This document shows, in pieces, positions 1-5,701 of a stretch of 8,709 bases of DNA. The position numbers and the translations under genes were made by a program. This DNA comes from Faecalibacterium sp. UBA1360. Its GTDB lineage: Bacteria > Bacillota > Clostridia > Oscillospirales > Ruminococcaceae. The notes under the pieces were generated by a model that saw only the letters and a list, made by a program, of their open reading frames with translations, did not search any database and was not told where the DNA came from. The stretch is from the NCBI GenBank assembly GCA_002306375.1, contig DBRU01000096.1, positions 25,593-34,301 of the forward strand, in the 5' to 3' direction. Every line of letters starts with the position of its first letter. Positions within the stretch are counted from its first letter, which is position 1.

Positions 1-246
1 GACATCACGGCGGCGCTGGACGCCGGGCTCACCCTGGTCAACCTGACCACCCCGCCCCTGTCCGCCGCCGACGTTTACACGGCGGTCACCGGCAAGACCG
101 GCTGGCGCAACGAACTGGACAAGCCCCCCTTCGACTACGACCTGCGCAGTGTGCACGCGCCGGTGCTGGGCGGCCGGGACGGCTACCTGTGCACGGCCAA
201 AGAGGAACTGGACGACATCCGCGCCTTCATGGGCGCCTGGCAGTGA
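1..246 (+). CDS. NAD(P)-dependent sugar epimerase/reductase-like protein, C-terminal end (partial)
   Basis: The first reading frame is open from base 1 to a TGA at 244-246, giving 81 residues with no start in the window, so this is the 3' end of a gene. The piece lacks the Rossmann GxxGxxG motif and the YxxxK catalytic pair expected upstream. What is visible resembles the C-terminal part of extended short-chain dehydrogenase (NAD-dependent epimerase/dehydratase) proteins in polysaccharide clusters: a hydrophobic strand LVNLTTPPLSAADVY, then TGKTGW, a FDYDLRSVHA segment, a GGRDGYL turn and a C-terminal helix. From context it probably makes or modifies a sugar nucleotide in the cytoplasm for the glycosyltransferases downstream. 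The next gene starts 27 bases later behind a small hairpin. The family call rests on tail similarity plus context; the coding status is secure from the GC-ending codons. Confidence 0.6.
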   Translation, partial: DITAALDAGLTLVNLTTPPLSAADVYTAVTGKTGWRNELDKPPFDYDLRSVHAPVLGGRDGYLCTAKEELDDIRAFMGAWQ

Positions 247-250
247 CCAT

Positions 251-267
251 ACCTTTCAGAAAGGTGG
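251..267 (+). promoter_or_regulatory. Hairpin overlapping the ribosome binding site of the sugar isomerase gene
   Basis: ACCTTT (251-256) and AAAGGT (260-265) pair perfectly around a three-base loop CAG. The right arm is part of the ribosome binding site AAAGGTGG (260-267), which sits 6 bases before the ATG at 274. The stop codon of the preceding gene (244-246) lies just upstream, so a ribosome finishing that gene would cover and open the stem. This layout suits translational coupling. Pairing is seen in the sequence; function is inferred. Confidence 0.4.
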
Positions 268-273
268 CTTTGT

Positions 274-1068
274 ATGCCGCGGACCTATCAGCTTTCCCTG
301 AGCAACATCGCCTGGGCCAAGCCGGACGACGAGCGCGTCTACACCGCCATGCGGGACGCGGGCTTCACGGGCCTGGAACTGGCCCCCACCCGCATTTTTC
401 CCGAACGGCCCTACGACTGCCTGAGCTCCGCCGCCCTGTTCGGGGCCTACCTCAAAAGCGTCTGGGGCTTTTCGGTGCCCAGTATGCAGAGCATCTGGTA
501 CGGCCGGACGGGCAGTATCTTTGATGAGGAACAGGCCGGCGAACTGCTGGCCTATACCGAGGATGCCTTCGCTTTCGCCCATACGCTGAACTGCCCCAGT
601 CTCGTGTTCGGCTGCCCCAAAAACCGCGCCCTGCCCGACGGGGCCGACCCGGCCCGGGCGGACCTTTTCTTTGACAAGGCGGGCCGCCTGGCCGAGCGCT
701 ACGGCGTGCGCCTGGCCCTGGAAGCCAACGCCCCCGTGTACACCAACTTCCTCAACACCACGGCCCAGGTGGGCGCGCTGCTCCAGCGCCTGAACAACCC
801 CGGGCTTTCCCTCAACCTGGACCTGGGCGCCATGCTGGACGCGGGCGAGCGGGTGCACAGCGTGGCGCCGCTGCTGCCCTGGGTCAGCCATGTGCACATC
901 AGCGAGCCCGGTCTGGCCCCCATCGCCCCCCGGCCCGAACACGCCGAACTGGCCCTGCTGCTCAACGCGGCGGGGTACCGGGGCTTTGTCTCCATCGAGA
1001 TGCGCAACACCGGCAACGTCGCCGACGTGCTGGGGGCCATCGACTACATCGCGGAGGTGTTTGCATGA
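274..1068 (+). CDS. Sugar phosphate isomerase/epimerase family protein (xylose isomerase-like TIM barrel)
   Basis: 264 residues, the usual length for the PF01261 xylose isomerase-like TIM-barrel family. The start at 274 is set by AAAGGTGG six bases upstream. The four expected metal ligands can be placed: Glu150 in ALEAN, Asp183 in NLDLGAM, His208 in HVHISEP and Glu242 in SIEMR, the Glu-Asp-His-Glu pattern of ketose epimerases such as D-tagatose 3-epimerase. The first strand-helix unit carries FTGLELAPTRIFP (31-43), and SMQSIWYG (70-77) begins a conserved-looking middle section. The protein is cytosolic, with no signal peptide or membrane segment. Family members isomerise or epimerise sugars or sugar phosphates; the substrate cannot be read from the sequence. 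Its place between a nucleotide-sugar enzyme and a glycosyltransferase (sharing ATGA with the latter) suggests it helps make the sugar used by this cluster. AP endonuclease IV shares the fold, but a DNA repair role is unlikely here. Confidence 0.82.
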   Translation: MPRTYQLSLSNIAWAKPDDERVYTAMRDAGFTGLELAPTRIFPERPYDCLSSAALFGAYLKSVWGFSVPSMQSIWYGRTGSIFDEEQAGELLAYTEDAFAFAHTLNCPSLVFGCPKNRALPDGADPARADLFFDKAGRLAERYGVRLALEANAPVYTNFLNTTAQVGALLQRLNNPGLSLNLDLGAMLDAGERVHSVAPLLPWVSHVHISEPGLAPIAPRPEHAELALLLNAAGYRGFVSIEMRNTGNVADVLGAIDYIAEVFA

Positions 1069-1853
1069 ACTCCCAGCCCTTTGACGTGCAGTATTCCATC
1101 GACGAATTCGCCCCCCGCGGCAGCGACTACTGCCTGCTGATCCCCGTCATCAACGAAGGCGCGCGCATTCTGACCGAGCTGGGCCGCGCCCAGAAAGCCG
1201 GCGTGGACAAACTGGCCGACATCATTTTGTGCGACGGCGGCTCCACCGACGGCAGCATGAAGCCCGACACCTTGAAGCTCTACGGCGTCAACACGCTGCT
1301 CGTCAAGCGCAGCGCCGGGCGGCAGGGCGCGCAGCTGCGCATGGGCCTGCACTTCGCCCTGGCCCGGGGGTACAAGGGCTTTTTGACCATCGACGGCAAC
1401 AACAAGGACTCCATCGAGGATGTGCCCCGCTTTATTGAAAAGCTCAAACAGGGCTACGACCTTGTGCAGGGCAGCCGCTTTGTGCGGGGCGGCCGGGCCG
1501 TCAACACCCCGCCCAGCCGCTACCTGGCCGTGCGCCTTGTGCATGCGCCCGTCATCAGCGCGGCGGCGGGGCAGTGGTTCACCGACACCACCAACGCCTA
1601 CCGCGCCTACAGCCGCGAATACCTGACCCACCCGGCCGTGCAGCCGCTGCGCCCCACCTTCATGGGGTACGAGCTGCTGGCCTATCTCAGCATCCGGGCC
1701 TCCAAACTGGGTCTCAAAGCCTGCGAGATCCCCGTCACCCGGGCCTACCCGGCCAGCGGACGCACCCCCACCAAGATCAGCGGCTTCAAGGGCAACTCCA
1801 ACCTGCTCAAGGTGCTGTTCGCGGCGGCTGCCGGAAAATACGATCCGAAATAA
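1065..1853 (+). CDS. Glycosyltransferase family 2 protein (dolichyl-phosphate mannosyltransferase-like)
   Basis: 262 residues. The ATG at 1065 overlaps the upstream stop in an ATGA junction, and GGAGG (1053-1057) inside the previous gene is the ribosome binding site, so the two are translationally coupled. The GT-A fold is recognisable: IPVINEG (26-32) in the first strand, the nucleotide-binding CDGGSTDGS (56-64), a TIDGNNKD segment (108-115) at the DxD metal-site position, then QGSRFVRGG (135-143) and TDTTNAYRAY (163-172), typical of the DPM1/polyprenyl-phosphate-sugar branch. There is no clear membrane helix, so it is probably cytosolic or peripheral. It likely transfers a sugar from a nucleotide donor to a lipid carrier or growing glycan; donor and acceptor are unknown. 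The DxD position reads DGN rather than DxD, which is a mild divergence. The C-terminal TRAYPASGRTPTKISGFKGN region is basic and could bind phosphate groups, an inference only. Confidence 0.82.
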   Translation: MNSQPFDVQYSIDEFAPRGSDYCLLIPVINEGARILTELGRAQKAGVDKLADIILCDGGSTDGSMKPDTLKLYGVNTLLVKRSAGRQGAQLRMGLHFALARGYKGFLTIDGNNKDSIEDVPRFIEKLKQGYDLVQGSRFVRGGRAVNTPPSRYLAVRLVHAPVISAAAGQWFTDTTNAYRAYSREYLTHPAVQPLRPTFMGYELLAYLSIRASKLGLKACEIPVTRAYPASGRTPTKISGFKGNSNLLKVLFAAAAGKYDPK

Positions 1854-1890
1854 ATTCGCACAAATTCCGTTTTGTATACCAAGCGGATGC

Positions 1891-1895
1891 AAGGA
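1891..1895 (+). promoter_or_regulatory. Ribosome binding site deciding the start of the FAD oxidoreductase
   Basis: AAGGA lies 8 bases before the ATG at 1904. The frame is open much further upstream, back through the previous gene, but those codons read as an off-frame shadow of the glycosyltransferase. An alternative in-frame ATG at 1895 would add only MPS and has a weaker GCGGA-type site. The 50-base gap 1854-1903 is AT-richer than its surroundings but shows no good promoter or terminator. Confidence 0.5.
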
Positions 1896-1903
1896 TGCCT
1901 TCC

Positions 1904-3022
1904 ATGACCTACGACAAGATCATCATCGGCGCGGGGCTGTACGGCCTGTATGCGGCCGAAAAATGCGGCGCGGCCGGCCAGCGGGTGCTCGTTCTGGAAC
2001 GGGACCCCGCTCCCTTCATGCGCGCCACCTACATCAACCAGGCCCGGGTGCACATGGGCTACCATTACCCCCGCAGCTATTCTACCGCCATCAAGAGCGC
2101 TCACTATTTTGAGCGCTTCTGCCAGGACTACGGCTTTTGCCTGCATACGGCCTTCGACCAGGTGTACGCCACCAGCGCCCACTTTTCCTGGACCGATGCG
2201 GCGGCCTTCCGGCGTTTCTGCGCGGCGGCGGGCATTCGCTGCGACGACGTGCCCCCCACGCGGTACTTCAATCCCGGGTTGTGCGACGGGGCGTTTTTGA
2301 CCACCGAATACACCTACGACGCCCAGGTGCTCAAACAATGGTTCCTGGAGCGCCTGGCCAAATTGCCCGACGTGACCATCCTGTACAGCCATAAGCCCGA
2401 CTCCATCCGGGCGGCGGGGGAGGTATGGCAGGTCAGCGCGGGGGACGTGAAGGCCGAAGCGCCTTTTCTGCTCAACGCCACCTATGCGGGGGTCAACGAC
2501 ATCCACGCCATGCTGGGGCTGCCCTCCTTTCGGATCAAGTACGAAAAGTGCGAGATCATCCTGTGCGAGGTGGCCGAGCCGCTGAAAAATGTGGGCATCA
2601 CGGTGATGGACGGGCCCTTCTTCAGCCTGATGCCCTTCGGCCAGACCGGCCTGCACAGCCTGACCAGCGTGACCTTCACCCCCCACGAGACCAGCTACGA
2701 CGCCGTGGCCACCTTCCCCTGCCAGAAGGACAGCGAAGACCGCTGCGCCCCGGGGGACCTGTTCAACTGCAACGAGTGCCCGGCCAAGCCGGCCTCGGCC
2801 TGGCCCTACATGAGCCAGCTGGCCCGCAAATACCTGAAAGAGGAATACGGTTTCACCTACAAGAGCAGCCTGTTCAGCATGAAGCCCATCCTCAAGGCCA
2901 GCGAGATCGACGATTCCCGCCCCACGGTGGTGCGGGTCATGCACGAGGCGCCCACGATGATCAGCGTGCTTTCGGGCAAGATCAACACCGTCTACGATTT
3001 GGATGAGGTATTGGACCTATGA
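1904..3022 (+). CDS. FAD-dependent oxidoreductase (DAO fold) of a glycan cluster, with a four-Cys insert
   Basis: 372 residues from the ATG at 1904. The N-terminus is a classic dinucleotide-binding unit: KIIIGAGLYGLYAAE (5-19) followed by the acidic strand end VLVLERD (28-34), which binds the FAD ribose. Next comes QARVHMGYHYPRS (47-59), a conserved-looking stretch where DAO-family enzymes contact flavin or substrate. The middle and C-terminal parts fit a substrate-binding domain, ending in a second FAD-contact region (SVLSGKINTVYDLDEVL, 354-370). It is cytosolic. The oddity is Cys273, Cys281, Cys289 and Cys292 (C-x7-C-x7-C-x2-C), which looks like a metal or iron-sulfur site, or structural disulfides. 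The protein probably oxidises or rearranges a sugar or sugar nucleotide for the flanking glycosyltransferases. A UDP-galactopyranose mutase-like role is conceivable but its signature motifs were not recognised. It shares ATGA with the next gene. Confidence 0.78.
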   Translation: MTYDKIIIGAGLYGLYAAEKCGAAGQRVLVLERDPAPFMRATYINQARVHMGYHYPRSYSTAIKSAHYFERFCQDYGFCLHTAFDQVYATSAHFSWTDAAAFRRFCAAAGIRCDDVPPTRYFNPGLCDGAFLTTEYTYDAQVLKQWFLERLAKLPDVTILYSHKPDSIRAAGEVWQVSAGDVKAEAPFLLNATYAGVNDIHAMLGLPSFRIKYEKCEIILCEVAEPLKNVGITVMDGPFFSLMPFGQTGLHSLTSVTFTPHETSYDAVATFPCQKDSEDRCAPGDLFNCNECPAKPASAWPYMSQLARKYLKEEYGFTYKSSLFSMKPILKASEIDDSRPTVVRVMHEAPTMISVLSGKINTVYDLDEVLDL

Positions 3023-3954
3023 ACCAGGATGCCCTGAGCGAAAAACTCAACAAAGAAAAGAACTTTGTCTCGGCGGTGGTCTACCTGCGCGGCGACGCCG
3101 GGCGCACGCTGCGCTTTTTCACGGCGCTGAACGCCCAGCTGGACGCCCATTTCGCCCAGTACGAGCTGGTGGCCGTGGACGACGCCGCCGACGGGGCCGT
3201 GGTGGACGCGCTGCGCCAATGGGCCGCCGACCTGCCCAAGCCCCTGACGATCTTGCACATGAGCCTGCGTCAGGGCCTGGAACCGGCCATGAACGCCGGC
3301 CTGGACGCCGCCATCGGCGACTATGTGTACGAGTTCGATTCCACCGAGATGCCCTACGACCCGGCTTTGATCTTCGCGGCCTATCAGGCCTCCCAGGCGG
3401 GCAGCGACATCGTGTCGGTCTGCCCCAAACAGACCCGGGGCGGCAGCAGCTTGTTCTACAAGGTGTTCAACGCCAATTCCCACAGCGCCTACCGCCTGCG
3501 CACCGACGCCTTCCGCCTGGTCACCCGGCGGGCCATCAACCGCGTGCATGCTTCCAGCGCCCATCTGCCCTACCGCAAAGCGGCCTACGCCGCGTCGGGC
3601 CTCAAAATGACCGACCTGGAATTTGACGGCCGCCTGACCGACAGGGTGACCGGGCGCTTCGCCCTGGCGGCGGACAGCCTGGCGCTGTACACCGACGCGG
3701 GCTTTCGGTTCAGCGCCGGGGTGGCCCTGGCCATGATGGCGCTGGCCCTGGCCGAGCTGGCCTACACGCTGCTCGTCTTCTGCACCGGACATCCCATCGC
3801 CGGGTGGACCACCACGATGTTTGTGCTGACCCTGGGTTTTGCCGGGGTGTTCGCGGTGCTGACCGTCATCATCAAGTATCTGTCCTTGCTGGTGGATCTG
3901 ACCTTCAAGCAGCAGAAATATCTGATCGAAAGCATCGAAAAGATCCAGAAATAA
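3019..3954 (+). CDS. Membrane-anchored GT2-like protein with degenerate DxD (GtrB-like topology)
   Basis: 311 residues, overlapping the previous stop in an ATGA junction, with GAGG at 3005-3008 as the likely ribosome site. Residues 16-225 form a GT-A-like domain: VSAVVYLRGD (17-26), LVAVDDAADG (50-59) in place of the usual VDDGSxD, a QGLEPAMNAGLDAAIGDYV helix-strand (85-103) as in polyprenyl-phosphate glycosyltransferases, then EFDST (105-109) where DxD is expected. SSLFYKVFNA (143-152) and FRLVTRRAINRV (165-176) follow. Two membrane helices are clear, about 232-256 and 264-293, with a charged C-terminal tail (KQQKYLIESIEKIQK), matching GtrB/DPM-like enzymes that load a sugar on undecaprenyl phosphate at the inner face. 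With Thr109 in place of the second Asp, metal binding may be changed, so it could be an atypical enzyme or a partner subunit of the other GT2. Fold and topology are well supported; activity is inference. Confidence 0.75.
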   Translation: MNQDALSEKLNKEKNFVSAVVYLRGDAGRTLRFFTALNAQLDAHFAQYELVAVDDAADGAVVDALRQWAADLPKPLTILHMSLRQGLEPAMNAGLDAAIGDYVYEFDSTEMPYDPALIFAAYQASQAGSDIVSVCPKQTRGGSSLFYKVFNANSHSAYRLRTDAFRLVTRRAINRVHASSAHLPYRKAAYAASGLKMTDLEFDGRLTDRVTGRFALAADSLALYTDAGFRFSAGVALAMMALALAELAYTLLVFCTGHPIAGWTTTMFVLTLGFAGVFAVLTVIIKYLSLLVDLTFKQQKYLIESIEKIQK

Positions 3955-3958
3955 TGTT

Positions 3959-3977
3959 CGGCGGGCGCTGCCCGCCG
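3959..3977 (+). other. Strong GC hairpin between the GT2-like gene and the GT-C-like gene
   Basis: CGGCGGGC (3959-3966) pairs perfectly with GCCCGCCG (3970-3977) around the loop GCT, giving eight GC-rich pairs. It begins four bases after the TAA at 3952-3954 and ends three bases before the GGAAAGG ribosome site (3981-3987) of the next gene. No T-run follows, so it is not a standard intrinsic terminator. It may act as an RNA stability element, a partial attenuator or a coupling device. The pairing is seen; the role is inferred. Confidence 0.55.
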
Positions 3978-3994
3978 TCGGGAAAGGACCCCTC

Positions 3995-5701
3995 ATGCCC
4001 CTGTCTGTCCGCAAACCTGAATTCTCCTTGTCCCGCCGCGCCTTTTGGGTGTGGGCGGTGCTTTTGCTGGCGCTGCGCCTGGCGGCGACCGGCTTTCAGC
4101 AGGTATACACCTGGGTGGGCGGCGCGCCCCTGGACGACGAACTCATGTTCCGGGCCGCCAACGCCATCACGTCCGGGCAGTGGCTGGGGGACTACGACTA
4201 CCTGACCTTGTCCAAGTCCATGTTCTTCCCGGTGTGGCTGGCCCTGCTCAACGCGCTGCGCGTGCCCTACCTGCTGGGCGGCGCGGCGCTGTGGTGCGCG
4301 GCGGCCTTGCTGGCGGCCTTCGCCTTTGCGCCGTTGTGGCGCGCTTTGCCCGCCGGCAAGGGCCGGGCGCTGCGCCTGGCGCTGTTTGCCGCCCTGGCAT
4401 GGCTGCCGTCCTCCTGGGCGTCCTACACGCTGCGGGTCTACCGGGACAACATCTTCCCGGCGTTGTGCCTGCTGGTGTTCGCGGGCTTTGGCGGCGCGGT
4501 GCTGCGGGCGGCGGACCCGGACCGGGGCCAAGCCCCCCTGTGGCCCTGGCTGCTGGCCGGGGGCGCGGGGCTGAGCGCCGGCTATCTCAGCCGGGAGGAC
4601 GCGGGCCTGTTCCTGCTGCCCTTCGCGGTGCTGGCCACTCTCGCCATGCTGGTGCTGGCGCTGGCGCGCCGCCGCTGGTCCCGGGTGGCCGTGCAGGTGC
4701 TGCCCTACGCCATGCTGGCGGGGGGCGTGGGCGCGTTCTGCGCCTTGAACCAGGCGTATTACGGCGTGGCGGTGCTCTCGGACTTTTCCTCCGGGTCCTT
4801 TGCCGACGCCATGGGCGCCATGAGCCGTGTGGCCACCCAGGCCGAGGACCCCATGCTCAGCGTGCCCGCCGACGCCCGGGCCCTTTTGTACGAGGCTGTG
4901 CCCGAGCTGGAGCCCCTTTCCTACTGGCTGGAGGAGGACCCCCAGCTGCAAAACGATTTCCGTGACCCCGAACTGGACGACTACCGTGCCGGCAGCTTTT
5001 ACTGGGCCATCCGCCGGGCCGCCCAGTTCGAGGGTATCTACGACACCGCCGCCGGGGCCGAGGCCTTCTGGGCCGACATCGCCCAAAAGGTCAACGCCGC
5101 CTGCGACGACGGCGCCCTGCCTGCCCGGGGCCCCCGGCGCAGCGGCACCACCCAGCCCATCCGCCCCGTGTACGTCCTGCCCGCCCTGCAAGAGAGCGTG
5201 CGCAGCCTGTACTGGGTGCTGACCTTCCAGGACTGCGCGCCTTACGAGGAGCTGCGCTCCATCGGCACCGAGGAGGACTTCGCCCAATGGTCCTCCTACC
5301 TGCACTGCTCGCTCAACGGCGCGGCCGAAGCCGGCAAGGACACGCCCTATTACAGCCCCGCCCAGAAGCTGATCTTTTCCGCCTTGCAGGCGCTGCGCCT
5401 GGTGTGGGCCGTGGCCCTGCCCCTGGCCTTTGCGGCGGCGGTCGTCGCCTGGGGGTGGGCGGCCCCCCGCGTCTGGCGAGCCCGCCGCCCTGCCCCATTG
5501 CCGGCGGCCGGGTGGAGCCTGCTGTTTCTGCTGCTGGTCATGGCGGCGCTGCGCTGCGGCATGATCGCCTTTGTGGAGGTCTCCAGCTTCGGCATCGGCA
5601 CCTCCACCATGTACCTGGCCACCGTGCATCCGCTGCTGGTGGTGTTCACCTTCGGCAGCCTGGTGCTGGCCGCTTTGCAAAGGAGGCCCCGCCATGACTG
5701 A
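3995..5701 (+). CDS. Polytopic membrane protein, probable GT-C-type glycosyltransferase
   Basis: 568 residues; the ATG at 3995 has GGAAAGG seven bases upstream. Hydrophobic segments lie at about 17-33, 75-95, 96-116, 127-145, 152-172, 183-198, 203-225 and 233-256, then after a long hydrophilic stretch at 464-487, 505-528 and 537-560. The first loop holds PLDDELMFRAANAI (45-58), an acidic pair after the first helix as in GT-C enzymes (PMT/GT39/ArnT type), where such residues act in catalysis. A second acidic loop motif is SRED (199-202). GT-C enzymes use polyprenyl-phosphate sugars outside the membrane, which would fit the GtrB-like gene directly upstream. The hydrophilic region 257-463 is acidic, contains several Cys (370, 414, 438), and lies between helices rather than at the C-terminus, which is unusual. 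Flippase or polymerase roles are alternatives. The last codons overlap the next gene by 8 bases. Confidence 0.6.
   Translation: MPLSVRKPEFSLSRRAFWVWAVLLLALRLAATGFQQVYTWVGGAPLDDELMFRAANAITSGQWLGDYDYLTLSKSMFFPVWLALLNALRVPYLLGGAALWCAAALLAAFAFAPLWRALPAGKGRALRLALFAALAWLPSSWASYTLRVYRDNIFPALCLLVFAGFGGAVLRAADPDRGQAPLWPWLLAGGAGLSAGYLSREDAGLFLLPFAVLATLAMLVLALARRRWSRVAVQVLPYAMLAGGVGAFCALNQAYYGVAVLSDFSSGSFADAMGAMSRVATQAEDPMLSVPADARALLYEAVPELEPLSYWLEEDPQLQNDFRDPELDDYRAGSFYWAIRRAAQFEGIYDTAAGAEAFWADIAQKVNAACDDGALPARGPRRSGTTQPIRPVYVLPALQESVRSLYWVLTFQDCAPYEELRSIGTEEDFAQWSSYLHCSLNGAAEAGKDTPYYSPAQKLIFSALQALRLVWAVALPLAFAAAVVAWGWAAPRVWRARRPAPLPAAGWSLLFLLLVMAALRCGMIAFVEVSSFGIGTSTMYLATVHPLLVVFTFGSLVLAALQRRPRHD
5679..5686 (+). 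promoter_or_regulatory. Strong ribosome binding site fixing the start of the BaiN-like gene
   Basis: AAAGGAGG lies inside the last codons of the membrane protein gene, 7 bases before the ATG at 5694. The frame is open upstream to 5571, but the MTDLIIVGAG start places the FAD-binding strand at the very N-terminus, as the family requires, and longer versions would add shadow sequence. Confidence 0.7.

Noticed and set aside
1855..1880. Possible promoter or hairpin in the AT-rich gap (TATACC, ACAAA/TTTGT)
   Set aside because: No acceptable -35 box at 16-18 bases, and a five-pair AT stem with no T-run is too weak for a terminator.
1574..1903. Upstream extension of the FAD oxidoreductase frame into the GT2 gene
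   Set aside because: The extra residues are an out-of-frame shadow of the glycosyltransferase; the FAD-binding motif belongs near the N-terminus and a ribosome site precedes 1904.
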